Below the pieces are notes generated by a model, which saw only the letters and a list, made by a program, of their open reading frames with translations, was not told the DNA's origin and did no database searches. A stretch of 64,000 nucleotides of DNA from Pseudoalteromonas haloplanktis ATCC 14393 (lineage in GTDB: Bacteria; Pseudomonadota; Gammaproteobacteria; Enterobacterales; Alteromonadaceae): the NCBI RefSeq assembly GCF_000238355.1, contig NZ_AHCA01000004.1, positions 62,001 to 126,000 on the forward strand. The letters are read 5' to 3'. Made by a program: the position numbers and the translations under genes. Shown in pieces: positions 55,211-64,000 of the stretch; the first letter of the stretch is position 1; each line of letters begins with the position of its first letter.

Positions 55211-56387
55211 GCTGGTAGTCTAACGGCTTAATACTCGCGAGGATTTTTAAATCATGTTCAGGTGAAGTTAAATCAACATCTTTTGCAGTAATATGATGGC
55301 TGTGTTTAGCGTTATAGAAAATTTTCACTTTAGGCTGAATTGGATTCTGGTGATTCCCTTCAGTGACTAAAGCCAAGCGTTCATTAGTTAACTTAACAAT
55401 AGTCCCTACCGGATGCACGCCTAAACACTTAATAAACCGTTGTACTAACTCCCCATCAAACATTTGTTTATTTGCCAATAAATAACGCAGTGCGTTAATT
55501 GGCTCATCGCCTATTTGATGCGGCCTATCTGCGGTCATCGCATCGTACACATCTACAATCGCCATTATTCGTGCTGGCCGACTAAGTTTATCACCTTGCA
55601 AACCTCGAGGGTAACCACTCCCATCAAGACGCTCATGATGATTAACAATCATATCAAGCATCAAAGGTGTAATGCCTTTCTCTCCTTTTACTAAGCCAAG
55701 ACTTTGTGCAACATGCTTTTTAATCGCTTGCATCTCTAACTTGTTCACTTTTTCAGGCTTAGAGAAAATCCCTTGAGGTAATTTAGCTTGCCCTAAGTCA
55801 TGCAACAATGCCCCCATAGCAAGCTCATGAACAATACTTTCTTTGTAACCTAAGTACTTAGCAAATACAGTGACAAAAATAGCGCAATTGGTCATGTGTC
55901 GCCAATTGTACATATGTTTATCTTTAAGACGCGTTAAAATGGTCATTGCATTGTGATTGCGAAATACCGATGCCACAATATCTTTGGCAATATCATCAAG
56001 CAACGTCATATTCATCTTTAAACCTGAAGTTACATCGCCATATAAGCTTTGCAAATTACGATTATGTTGCTCATAACTAACACTGGCTTTAGCAAACTCT
56101 TGTTCGACAGAGATAACCTTTTTGGCTTTTACTTTTTTAGCTTTTGCTACAGGCTCATTAGTCGTCTGAGTTTTTTGTTGGTACTTAGCGGGGATCCCTA
56201 CGTCACTTTGAGTAAAGTCGATTAATAACTCTTGCACCCCCTCAGATATTAGTCGCTTTATAATTGACTTATCACGAACTAAACCTCGAGTTTTAATCTT
56301 GATACTATCAGCGCCCTCAAATTGCTTGCTGACACTGTCAACAAACATACCTGGTACGAGTTCAGAAATAGGGAGGGTAATGAGCAT
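55170..56387 (-). CDS. HD-GYP cyclic-di-GMP phosphodiesterase with DUF3391 domain
   Basis: This 405-residue cytosolic protein has an N-terminal DUF3391 domain (LPISELVPGMFVDSV), then a charged linker rich in Lys (residues about 70-95). The HD-GYP domain follows, with the metal HD in GALLHDLGQAKLP, HHERLDGSGYPRGL with the GYP loop intact, and RPARIMAIVDVYDAMTADRPH. Residues for a bimetallic centre are present, so it should hydrolyse cyclic-di-GMP. The ATG is preferred over a TTG 9 bp upstream. It probably opposes cyclases such as the GGDEF protein at 61268. Confidence 0.93.
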   Translation of the reverse strand: MLITLPISELVPGMFVDSVSKQFEGADSIKIKTRGLVRDKSIIKRLISEGVQELLIDFTQSDVGIPAKYQQKTQTTNEPVAKAKKVKAKKVISVEQEFAKASVSYEQHNRNLQSLYGDVTSGLKMNMTLLDDIAKDIVASVFRNHNAMTILTRLKDKHMYNWRHMTNCAIFVTVFAKYLGYKESIVHELAMGALLHDLGQAKLPQGIFSKPEKVNKLEMQAIKKHVAQSLGLVKGEKGITPLMLDMIVNHHERLDGSGYPRGLQGDKLSRPARIMAIVDVYDAMTADRPHQIGDEPINALRYLLANKQMFDGELVQRFIKCLGVHPVGTIVKLTNERLALVTEGNHQNPIQPKVKIFYNAKHSHHITAKDVDLTSPEHDLKILASIKPLDYQLNLARLLKEHLLV

Positions 56388-56673
56388 AAATAGCAATAAG
56401 TTACTTTTTCAATAATGGCTTTTTATTATCAACTATCCAGTATAAATGTCTATAACTAAAAGCAGGAACAATAATTAAGTATGAGGTAAACTTATATTTA
56501 CTTGTCGGTAGTGTGGATTTGCATTTATTTGTGGATATTGCGAGTTGGCATTTACTTATGGGAGCGCGAGTTGGCGAGATTAGAAACCAAACACAAGGGT
56601 CAAGCTGTTTACCCTCGCGAGCTTTACTCTCGCTAACTTTACTCTCTCTAACGTTGCCCTCGCCACTCGCTAC

Positions 56674-57009
56674 TTATTCTTGAAAATACGTGCCCCAGCC
56701 GTCGTATTCTACATCGGTATCTACCGCCAGTTGGGCAAGCTTATCAACGTCTTCCATAATAACATCAACATCAAGCTCTGCTTCTACAACGATGTCAAAT
56801 CCCCAAATTTTACTACCATCTTCAAGCTCTAGCTCGGCAGGTTCTTCAACATCATAACCAAGCTTAAACGCGGCTAATGCAGCTTGCTCAAGCTTTGCAA
56901 AGTCTTCACAGACAAAGTGGTGTTCAACTTCATATAAGATCTCTGGATCTGAGCCATCTTCTAATAACGAAGTTACAATGTCTTCACTTATTTCACGCCA
57001 ATTTTCCAT
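56674..57009 (-). CDS. rraB: Regulator of ribonuclease E activity B
   Basis: This 111-residue acidic protein matches RraB, which binds RNase E and inhibits mRNA decay. The conserved segments are LLEDGSDPEILYEVEHHF, followed by KLEQAALAAFKLGYDVEEPEE-like and WGFDIVVEAELDVDVI. Its ATG overlaps the plsC stop in TAATG, so it is coupled with plsC. This pairing is seen elsewhere in Alteromonadales by inference from order only. Confidence 0.9.
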   Translation of the reverse strand: MENWREISEDIVTSLLEDGSDPEILYEVEHHFVCEDFAKLEQAALAAFKLGYDVEEPAELELEDGSKIWGFDIVVEAELDVDVIMEDVDKLAQLAVDTDVEYDGWGTYFQE

Positions 57010-57722
57010 TACTTTTCTCTCACTTGAGCATCTAATTCAGTTATTCTAGCAGCCATTATAGAGTGAATACGTGTTGCGTGTTCACGTGCCCCAACCTTTT
57101 TATCAAGGGGGTGTGGCGCTAGCATGTCTATATAGATTGTACCATTGTCCCAGCGATTTAGCTTAATGGTTTTATCCGTTGTACTCATACATACAGGCAC
57201 TACTGGCACATCGGCATTTAATGCAGTATGAAATGCCCCTGTTTTAAATGGTAATAAACCACGACCATAACTACGCGTTCCCTCAGGAAACATCCATACA
57301 GACAGGCCTTTTTGTTTAATTTTATCTGCTGATTTAGAAATAGTCCCAGCCGCTTTTGAGCGATTACCACGATCAATCAAAATGTTTCCCGATAGCCAGT
57401 AAAGCTGGCCAAAAAATGGGATCCATTTCAGGCTTTTTTTCCCTAAGCTTACACAGTTTTTTGGTACTGCGGCTGGTAACGTGAAAATATCGTAGTTATT
57501 TTGATGGTTTGCAACGTACACTGCCGGACCGCAGTTTTGTGCATCAGGGTGACGTGTAATAACCAATTTTACCCCAAGCATTTTAGCCATAGAGCCAAAC
57601 CAACTAGCCAAAATATGTACATTATTTATATGAAAAGGCTTTACTAAACAAAGTATTAAACCAAATATACAGCTTAGTAAAATAAATAATGCCATGATCA
57701 AAATACGAATAATAGCTAACAA
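57009..57722 (-). CDS. plsC: 1-acyl-sn-glycerol-3-phosphate acyltransferase
   Basis: This 237-residue membrane protein carries the acyltransferase motifs NHQNNYD (the NHx4D box), FPEGTRSYGRGL and VPVVPVCMS. An N-terminal hydrophobic anchor is present. It acylates lysophosphatidic acid to phosphatidic acid. The start is TTG, supported by GGAGAG 6 bp upstream. Its stop overlaps the rraB start. A parC terminator lies upstream, so this is a separate transcription unit. Confidence 0.94.
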   Translation of the reverse strand: MLAIIRILIMALFILLSCIFGLILCLVKPFHINNVHILASWFGSMAKMLGVKLVITRHPDAQNCGPAVYVANHQNNYDIFTLPAAVPKNCVSLGKKSLKWIPFFGQLYWLSGNILIDRGNRSKAAGTISKSADKIKQKGLSVWMFPEGTRSYGRGLLPFKTGAFHTALNADVPVVPVCMSTTDKTIKLNRWDNGTIYIDMLAPHPLDKKVGAREHATRIHSIMAARITELDAQVREK

Positions 57723-57829
57723 AGAAAACTCTCCAAAAATAATAACGCCGGCATTATAGCGTTATTTTAGTTGCTAAACGAGAGTTTAGCGCACACTTGT
57801 AAGCTTAAATTAATTTTCTTTTTAAAAAC

Positions 57830-57855
57830 AAATGGCCTGCAAACGCAGGCCATTT
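57830..57855 (-). terminator. Rho-independent terminator of parC
   Basis: AAATGGCCTGC and GCAGGCCATTT form a perfect 11-bp stem around a 4-nt loop, followed on the minus strand by GTTTTTA. It lies 26 bp after the parC stop. Confidence 0.92.
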
Positions 57856-57881
57856 AGTTTAATAACAATTAAGTCAAATTG

Positions 57882-60170
57882 TTACTCTGTTTCGGTGGAC
57901 TCACTATCGTCAACAGTAATTAATTCAACCACAGCTTCATCAACTCGCTGTAAACCTCGCGGTAGCTTATTACCACGACGACCACGCTCACCATGATAAT
58001 GCTCTAAGTCACTTGGTTTTAGGGTCAATTTACGTTTACCTGCGTGCAAGGTAACACTCGTTCCTTCTGGCACAACCGCCAACACTTTTACAAACTCTTC
58101 TCGCGCTTGCACTTTTGCGCTTGGAATCGAAATTATTTTGTTACCTTTACCTTTACCCAACTTTGGTAAGTCACGTAACGGGAACAGTAACATTCTACCT
58201 TCGTTCGAGATAGCCATACAGTAATCAGTGGCAACATCATTGACTCTAATTGGCGCCAATAACTGCCCCCCCTTAGGGACGCTTACCAAAGCTTTACCGT
58301 TTTTGTTTTTACTTACTAAATCAACAAAATCAGTGATAAAACCATAGCCTGCATCCGATGCCATTAGCAGCACTTGTTTATCATCAGCCATTACTACATG
58401 TTCAAAGTTCGCACCAACAGTGAGGTTAAACCGCCCTGTCATTGGTTCTCCTTGGCTTCGTGCCGACGGTAAACCATGTGCATCGGTGGCAAATGCGCGC
58501 CCAGCAGAATCTAAGAACACCGCGGGTTGATTACTCTTACCCCTAGCTGAGGCTTTATATGCATCACCAGCTCGATAACTCAGCCCTTCTACATCTAAAT
58601 CATGGCCTTTACCTACTCGCGCCCAGCCTTTTTCCGATAGCACCACAGTTACAGATTCTGATGGGATCAAATCTTTTTCACTTAGTGCTTTTGCTTCTAG
58701 ACGCTCTACAATTGGTGAACGGCGCTCATCGCCATACATCTCTGCGGCTTCTTGAATTTCTTTTTTTAGCAACGTCGACATACGACGTTCTGAGCCTAAA
58801 ATCAGCTGTAATTTGTCACGCTCTTTCGCTAGCTCATCTTGCTCACCACGAATTTTAAACTCTTCGAGTTTTGCTAAATGACGCAGTTTCAATTCAAGAA
58901 TTGCTTCTGCTTGAATATCAGTAATACCAAAGCGCTCCATTAACACCGGCTTGGGCTTATCTTCAGAGCGAATAATTTCAATAACTTCATCAATATTTAA
59001 AAAGGCAGCGAGTAAACCTTCTAAAATATGCAAACGAGCCAATACTTTATCTAAGCGATACTGCAAACGGCGGCGCACAGTTTCACGACGGAACACCAGC
59101 CACTCAGTTAAAATTGTTCGTAAATCCTTTACCTGCGGACGGCCATCAAGACCCAGCATATTAATATTAACGCGGTAATTTTTTTCCAAATCTGTCGTTG
59201 CAAATAAATGGGCCATTAACGGCTCCACTTTAATACGATTAGAGCGAGGAATAATCACTATGCGAGTTGGGTTTTCGTGATCTGACTCATCTCGTAAATC
59301 AGCCACCATAGGCAGCTTTTTCGCATTCATTTGTGCTGCAATTTGCTCAAGCACTTTGCCACCAGAACACTGATGCGGTAATGCAGTGATCACGATATCA
59401 CCGTGTTCTTCTGTGTAAATAGCCCGCATTTTTATCGAACCACGACCAGTTTGATAAATTTTACGAATATCAGCTTTTGACGTAATAATTTCTGCTTCAG
59501 TTGGATAATCAGGTGCTTGCACATGCTCAAGCAATTGGTCCAACTCAGCTTTTGGGTTATCTAACAATTCACAACAGGCGCTAGCCACTTCACGCACGTT
59601 ATGTGGCGGAATGTCTGTTGCCATACCTACGGCAATCCCCGTAATACCATTAAGTAAAATATGCGGTAAGCGTGCAGGCAGGACTTTAGGCTCATCCATA
59701 GTGCCATCAAAATTAGGCGTCCAATCAACGGTGCCTTGGCCAAGCTCTTTTAACAGTACTTCGGAAAACTTAGATAAACGTGCCTCGGTATAACGCATTG
59801 CAGCGAATGATTTAGGATCATCTGCCGCGCCCCAGTTACCTTGTCCATCTACAAGTGGATAACGATATGAAAATGGTTGCGCCATTAACACCATCGCTTC
59901 ATAACAGGCGCTATCTCCATGTGGGTGATATTTACCTAATACGTCACCAACTGTGCGCGCAGATTTTTTATATTTCGCTGCCGCTGATAAACCCAGCTCA
60001 CTCATCGCATAAATAATCCGGCGCTGTACGGGTTTTAAGCCATCGCCAATATGCGGCAATGCCCTGTCCATGATCACATACATGGAGTAGTTCAAATAGG
60101 CATCCTCGGTAAAACGCCCCATTGTTTGTTGTTCAATTCCTTGCATTAGCAAAGTATCTGTATCACTCAT
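57882..60170 (-). CDS. parC: DNA topoisomerase IV subunit A
   Basis: This 762-residue protein is ParC, the breakage-rejoining subunit. The active Tyr is in [11 protein letters not shown]. The quinolone region reads [20 protein letters not shown], with the Ser and Glu of the drug-susceptible state. The C-terminal beta-pinwheel is shorter than that of GyrA and lacks a GyrA box. The ATG is preferred over a TTG one codon upstream. It is cotranscribed with the dehydrogenase gene 10 bp upstream and probably with the GGDEF gene and parE. Confidence 0.97.
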   Translation of the reverse strand: MSDTDTLLMQGIEQQTMGRFTEDAYLNYSMYVIMDRALPHIGDGLKPVQRRIIYAMSELGLSAAAKYKKSARTVGDVLGKYHPHGDSACYEAMVLMAQPFSYRYPLVDGQGNWGAADDPKSFAAMRYTEARLSKFSEVLLKELGQGTVDWTPNFDGTMDEPKVLPARLPHILLNGITGIAVGMATDIPPHNVREVASACCELLDNPKAELDQLLEHVQAPDYPTEAEIITSKADIRKIYQTGRGSIKMRAIYTEEHGDIVITALPHQCSGGKVLEQIAAQMNAKKLPMVADLRDESDHENPTRIVIIPRSNRIKVEPLMAHLFATTDLEKNYRVNINMLGLDGRPQVKDLRTILTEWLVFRRETVRRRLQYRLDKVLARLHILEGLLAAFLNIDEVIEIIRSEDKPKPVLMERFGITDIQAEAILELKLRHLAKLEEFKIRGEQDELAKERDKLQLILGSERRMSTLLKKEIQEAAEMYGDERRSPIVERLEAKALSEKDLIPSESVTVVLSEKGWARVGKGHDLDVEGLSYRAGDAYKASARGKSNQPAVFLDSAGRAFATDAHGLPSARSQGEPMTGRFNLTVGANFEHVVMADDKQVLLMASDAGYGFITDFVDLVSKNKNGKALVSVPKGGQLLAPIRVNDVATDYCMAISNEGRMLLFPLRDLPKLGKGKGNKIISIPSAKVQAREEFVKVLAVVPEGTSVTLHAGKRKLTLKPSDLEHYHGERGRRGNKLPRGLQRVDEAVVELITVDDSESTETE

Positions 60171-60180
60171 CAAAGCCTAC

Positions 60181-61275
60181 CTAATTTTTTTTATAGCTTA
60201 CACGGTAGATCACATTGGCATAATCATCGGAGATCAATAAGCTGCCATCGGCAAGTTCTGCAAAAGCAACTGGACGACCCAATGTTTCTTCGTTTTTCAT
60301 AAAGCCCGTAATAAACGGCGTATATTTTATCACACGTCCTTGCTCAATGGTGGCAACTGCCACTTTATATCCGGATTTTTTACTGCGGTTCCACGACCCG
60401 TGCTCAGCAACAAATAGCTGCTGTTTATAATTAGCCGGAAATTGCTTTCCGTTATAAAAATGAATACCTAAAGGTGCAACATGTGCACCTAACGCTAACG
60501 CTGGAGCACTGTAATCTGCAATACTTTTGCCTTTGCCAAACTCAGGATCTAAAATTGCACCTGCGTGCACGTATGGGAAACCAAAGTGCTCACCTTCGCT
60601 CGTTAAACGGTTTAACTCATCTGGAGGTAAATCATCCCCCATCATATCTCGACCATTATCGCTAAACCACATAACCTGTGTACTTGGGTGGAAATCAAAA
60701 CCGACAGAATTACGAACACCTTGCGCAAGCGTGGTCATTTGTTTAGTGCTGACATCCAACGAAAAGATTCGTCCAAACCGCTCATCTTCGCCGCAAATAT
60801 TACAAGGTACCCCAACTGGGATGATCAATTCGCCAGTAGGTGAAAAACGTAAAAATTTCCAACCATGATGGCGCTCAGTTGGCAACGCATCGTATACCAC
60901 TTCATAGCTTGGCGCTTTTAATTGTGTATCGATATTTTTAAAGCGAATAATCCGATGTACTTCACCTACATATAAATCACCATCTTTAATTGCTAAGCCA
61001 GATGGCATGGTTAAACCGCTGGCTACTAAGATTTGTTTATCAGCAATTCCATCGCTATTGTGATCAATCAATGCATACACATTGCCCGCTTTTCGCGAGC
61101 CAACATACACTATGCCTTTTTTTGACACAGCAAGCTGCCGAGCGTTTTCTACATCACTGGCAAATATATTTATTGTAAAACCATCCGGAACACTGAGTTC
61201 TTGAATAATTTCTTTTGCTGCTAAGGGCGTGCTTAGCAACCCTACTGCTAGTAGAGATATTAGTAATTTATTCAT
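60181..61275 (-). CDS. PQQ-type soluble aldose sugar dehydrogenase / sorbosone dehydrogenase family protein
   Basis: This 364-residue protein has a signal peptide ending in PLAA-KE. The body is a six-bladed beta-propeller of the GSDH/sorbosone dehydrogenase type, with LPTERHHGWKFLRFSPTGEL, GVRNSVGFDFHP, SDNGRDMMGDDLPPDELN and VAEHGSWNRSKKSGYK; the His, Arg and Asp residues suit PQQ and Ca2+ binding. It would oxidise an aldose in the periplasm, but many family members lack proven activity. Its start overlaps the GGDEF gene end by 8 bp, so it is part of the parE-GGDEF-dehydrogenase-parC run. Confidence 0.9.
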   Translation of the reverse strand: MNKLLISLLAVGLLSTPLAAKEIIQELSVPDGFTINIFASDVENARQLAVSKKGIVYVGSRKAGNVYALIDHNSDGIADKQILVASGLTMPSGLAIKDGDLYVGEVHRIIRFKNIDTQLKAPSYEVVYDALPTERHHGWKFLRFSPTGELIIPVGVPCNICGEDERFGRIFSLDVSTKQMTTLAQGVRNSVGFDFHPSTQVMWFSDNGRDMMGDDLPPDELNRLTSEGEHFGFPYVHAGAILDPEFGKGKSIADYSAPALALGAHVAPLGIHFYNGKQFPANYKQQLFVAEHGSWNRSKKSGYKVAVATIEQGRVIKYTPFITGFMKNEETLGRPVAFAELADGSLLISDDYANVIYRVSYKKN

Positions 61276-63196
61276 CGGTTTCTACCCTATTTCGACCACG
61301 CTCTTTTGCAGTATAGAGCGCTTTATCTGCGTTTTTTAATAAATCTTTACATGAGTTTAGATGCACACCTTTTTGCGCGACACCAAAACTTGCAGTCATT
61401 CTAAGCACATGTTCGCCATAATTAATCTGTGTTTTTTCTATATCACTTTTAATTCGATAAGCGATTTCTACCGCTTCCACACGCGATGTATTACTTAACA
61501 CCACTAAGAACTCCTCTCCACCAATACGTCCTAAAACATCATTGTCGCGAATAGCGCGTTGCGAAATCTCAGTAATCGCTTTTAATACATGATCCCCAGC
61601 TGGATGACCAAACTCATCATTGATAGTCTTAAAGTGATCTAAGTCAAAAATGATCAAACAAAAATTATGATTATCTTTTTTCAGCTGTAGCCACTGTAAC
61701 TCAGCAAGATCCATGATTTTGCGTCGATTTGCCACACCGGTTAAAAAGTCAGTATTTGCCAATAAACTGAACTTACGTTTTAATCGGTATTGTCGCCACG
61801 AAAACAGTAACAAGAGTAAAAACAACAATAACACACTAAACATAATGGTATTTTGTAGTGCTTGCTGTTGTTTAATTTCTAGTAAAGCAAACTCATTAAG
61901 CTCTTTATCTTTTTTAAGCAATTGCTTTTCAAGTTCAACTTGTTTGGTATCAAATTGGACTTTATGACGTGAGCGCGACAACTCACGTACTTTATTATAA
62001 TGCTGATCATTTAACGCTATGAAATCTTGTTGATACTTATAAGCCAGTTGATAATCATTTTGTTGTACGGCCAGCTTTGTTTGTAACCGTGCCAGCTTTA
62101 ATAACGACGTTATACTATTTTCTATTGGTATTTGTTCAGACATCAACTGCGCTTTTGCTAACGTTTGCGCGGCTTGCTCAGTTAAATTTTGTGCAAGCTC
62201 GACAGCAGCTTGAATGTATAAGTGATTGGCAATGTTAGCGACATCTTCAAGCTTATCGAAAAACTGGTTACTGAGTGCAAGGTAATGACTAGCACGCGTT
62301 ATATCTTGTTCAAATAAATACGCTTCGGCCAATATTATATAACCGTAGTACACTAAGTTTTCATTTGCTACTTTGTGGGCCATTGCGAGCATTGTTTGGC
62401 TACTATCAATTGCCTCTTGGCTACGCTCCATCTTTAAATATACTTTAGCTAAATGAAAGTACGACACTAAACTATCAAACACTAAATCATTCTCTAGGAA
62501 ATAAGCTAACGCCTTGTGCTGCATTTGCAGTGCTTTATCGTAATCAAATAAATACTCATACGATTTTGCCATGGTCGATTCTATGTAGGCTAAATCAAGT
62601 AAATCTCCGCTGCGCTTAATAATCTCATAGCTTTTATAAAAATAGTCTAATGCTTTAATATCATCATGATTATAAACATAAAAACTTGCTAACGCGCCGT
62701 ATACTTTACTTCTTAACTTATCATTACCAAGTAGATCGACTTGCTGCTCAGCGGTCTTTAAAATCGCTAACGACTTATCAGCTTGACCCGAGTAACTATA
62801 GATAGTGGATTTTATTAAGTAGTAATTGATCAACGACTCATTACTTAATACTGCCAATTCATTAGCAAGTTGTTTTTCCAACTCTATGGCTTTAGTCAAC
62901 TCACCCAATAATAAGTAATTTTCAGCTAAATCAAGTTGTAACTCACTGCGTTGTAAGGGCGTTAAGCGAGTGTGCTGTTGGGTTAATACTAATTCTAAAA
63001 ACTCAGTAGCTTGACCTGGATCTTGAACACTTTTCTCATGTGCAAGGTCGCGTTGTGTCGCCAACCATTGCGCATCTAAAGCCGGTTGCTGCGCTGCGTT
63101 TGACGCAGCGCAATATAAATACAAGTACGCAAATATGCTGAGTAATAAAACACGTATGTGTAAATAGCTAAAACAGCTTCCTTGTTGACCTTGCAT
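61268..63196 (-). CDS. TPR-GGDEF diguanylate cyclase, membrane-bound
   Basis: This 642-residue protein has an N-terminal signal or anchor and a periplasmic region of about 380 residues made of helical TPR-like repeats (for example KALDYFYKSYEIIKRSGD). One membrane helix (IMFSVLLLFLLLLLFSW) near residue 450 leads to a GGDEF domain. The active site reads GGEEF, and an inhibitory RxxD site (RDND) lies five residues before it, so the cyclase should make cyclic-di-GMP and be product-inhibited. The periplasmic TPRs suggest protein or peptide sensing. It overlaps the dehydrogenase gene by 8 bp and starts 18 bp after parE. Confidence 0.93.
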   Translation of the reverse strand: MQGQQGSCFSYLHIRVLLLSIFAYLYLYCAASNAAQQPALDAQWLATQRDLAHEKSVQDPGQATEFLELVLTQQHTRLTPLQRSELQLDLAENYLLLGELTKAIELEKQLANELAVLSNESLINYYLIKSTIYSYSGQADKSLAILKTAEQQVDLLGNDKLRSKVYGALASFYVYNHDDIKALDYFYKSYEIIKRSGDLLDLAYIESTMAKSYEYLFDYDKALQMQHKALAYFLENDLVFDSLVSYFHLAKVYLKMERSQEAIDSSQTMLAMAHKVANENLVYYGYIILAEAYLFEQDITRASHYLALSNQFFDKLEDVANIANHLYIQAAVELAQNLTEQAAQTLAKAQLMSEQIPIENSITSLLKLARLQTKLAVQQNDYQLAYKYQQDFIALNDQHYNKVRELSRSRHKVQFDTKQVELEKQLLKKDKELNEFALLEIKQQQALQNTIMFSVLLLFLLLLLFSWRQYRLKRKFSLLANTDFLTGVANRRKIMDLAELQWLQLKKDNHNFCLIIFDLDHFKTINDEFGHPAGDHVLKAITEISQRAIRDNDVLGRIGGEEFLVVLSNTSRVEAVEIAYRIKSDIEKTQINYGEHVLRMTASFGVAQKGVHLNSCKDLLKNADKALYTAKERGRNRVETDE

Positions 63197-63214
63197 ATTT
63201 ACACCCTGGCTTAA

Positions 63215-64000
63215 TTACACTTGAGCACGATTTCCATGGTCTTCTAACCATTGACGACGATCTGATGAACGTTTTTTCGCAAGCAGCATATCCATCATTT
63301 CCATGGTTTCCACTTCATCTTCTAAAGTAAGTTGTACTAAGCGGCGAGTATTAGGGTCCATGGTTGTTTCACGCAATTGTAGTGGGTTCATTTCACCCAA
63401 GCCTTTAAAGCGCTGTACATTCACTTTGCCACGTTTTTTCTCAGCTTCGATACGAGCTAAAATGCCTGACTTTTCATCTTCATCCAAGGCGTAATAAACG
63501 TCTTTACCAATATCGATTCTAAACAATGGCGGCATCGCAACAAACACATGCCCCGCTTTTACTAAGGTAGGAAAATGACGCACAAAAAGCGCACATAATA
63601 AGGTGGCAATATGTAGTCCATCAGAATCAGCATCCGCTAAAATACAGATTTTATTGTATCGTAAAGAAGAAATATCTGCGGAATCTGGATCAATCCCTAA
63701 TGCAACTGAAATATCGTGTACTTCTTGTGATGCTAAAATCTGCCCTGATTCAACTTCCCACGTGTTCAAAATTTTACCACGTAGCGGCATAATAGCCTGA
63801 AATTCACGGTCACGCGCTTGTTTTGCTGAGCCGCCTGCTGAGTCACCTTCGACTAAAAATAATTCGGTGCGATCATTATCAGCGGCACTACAATCGGTTA
63901 ATTTACCAGGTAATGCGGGGCCTGCTGTAACACGTTTACGCACCACCTTTTTAGCAGCACGTAAACGTTTTTGAGCATTTGAGATACACAGCTCAGAAAG
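63215..64000 (-). CDS. parE: DNA topoisomerase IV subunit B, C-terminal part (5' end off window)
   Basis: The frame is open to the window end, so only the last 261 codons are visible. The Toprim domain shows VEGDSAGGSAKQARDR, PLRGKILN and ILADADSDGLHI with the metal-binding Asp residues. The C-terminal RFKGLGEMNPLQL and DPNTRRLVQLTLED are typical. The DSDGLHIATLL form and the PGKLTDC segment distinguish ParE from GyrB. It is the upstream member of the run that ends with parC. Confidence 0.96.
   Translation of the reverse strand, partial: LSELCISNAQKRLRAAKKVVRKRVTAGPALPGKLTDCSAADNDRTELFLVEGDSAGGSAKQARDREFQAIMPLRGKILNTWEVESGQILASQEVHDISVALGIDPDSADISSLRYNKICILADADSDGLHIATLLCALFVRHFPTLVKAGHVFVAMPPLFRIDIGKDVYYALDEDEKSGILARIEAEKKRGKVNVQRFKGLGEMNPLQLRETTMDPNTRRLVQLTLEDEVETMEMMDMLLAKKRSSDRRQWLEDHGNRAQV

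Noticed and set aside
56530..56670. Possible functional repeat or small RNA in the CTCGC-rich stretch before rraB's 3' side
   Set aside because: There are imperfect CTTTACTCTCGCTAA-like repeats, but too few and too degenerate to support a defined element.
1..64000. Prophage, integrative element or insertion sequence
   Set aside because: No integrase, transposase, phage structural gene or conjugation gene was recognised, and tRNA-Leu has no adjacent integrase or visible attachment repeat.

Overview
This window looks like a chromosomal segment of a marine gammaproteobacterium of the order Alteromonadales, most likely Pseudoalteromonas or a close relative. That is inferred from the low-to-moderate G+C, the core gene orders (lptF-lptG; pepA-holC-valS; parE and parC close together; plsC-rraB), the laminarin-type polysaccharide genes and the many TonB-dependent receptors. 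No database search was possible. Names rest on motifs, domain order and context.

Region 1 (1-14359) is a beta-glucan (laminarin-like) utilization locus. It starts with the 3' part of a TonB-dependent receptor. A flavin halogenase-like protein, a SapC protein and a cupin/JmjC-like protein follow. On the minus strand an operon encodes an FHS sugar permease, a GH3 exo-glucosidase lipoprotein and a GH16 laminarinase lipoprotein. On the plus strand a divergent operon encodes a GH1 beta-glucosidase, a GPH sugar symporter and a LacI repressor. The divergent promoter holds two identical perfect LacI-type palindromes. The layout suggests outer-membrane import of glucan oligomers, periplasmic trimming, uptake through two permeases, and cytoplasmic hydrolysis under a self-encoded repressor.

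Region 2 (14346-19870, minus) is a five-gene signalling operon: an NtrC-like sigma54 activator, a 69-residue protein that looks like a lone histidine-kinase DHp hairpin, a CHASE3 histidine kinase, an Rcp1-like single-domain receiver, and a REC-HisKA-HATPase-REC-REC hybrid.

Region 3 (20024-31067) holds a NUDIX hydrolase, a nitronate monooxygenase-like enzyme, a semialdehyde dehydrogenase and a membrane-anchored EEP phosphatase. It also has a tightly coupled three-gene pilin operon (PilE-like, FimT-like, and a large PilX-like protein with a beta-solenoid-like body), two His/Lys-rich paralogous secreted proteins, an ABC-F ATPase and a rhombotarget-type lipoprotein.

Region 4 (31144-42639) is accessory. 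It contains a second TonB receptor, a decayed lipoprotein gene, an MFS exporter and several small enzymes (GFA, VOC, two GNATs, LysE). A fatty-acid desaturase here has a 7-bp tandem array just upstream of its start. A short beta-rich protein is duplicated; its second copy has lost its start codon and nine codons.

Region 5 (42640-64000) is mostly core: a CpdB-type lipoprotein, tRNA-Leu(CAA), an RDD protein, LptG/LptF, PepA, HolC, ValS, FadL, an HD-GYP protein, RraB, PlsC and ParC. A PQQ-type sugar dehydrogenase and a TPR-GGDEF diguanylate cyclase sit between parC and the 3' part of parE, which runs off the window end.
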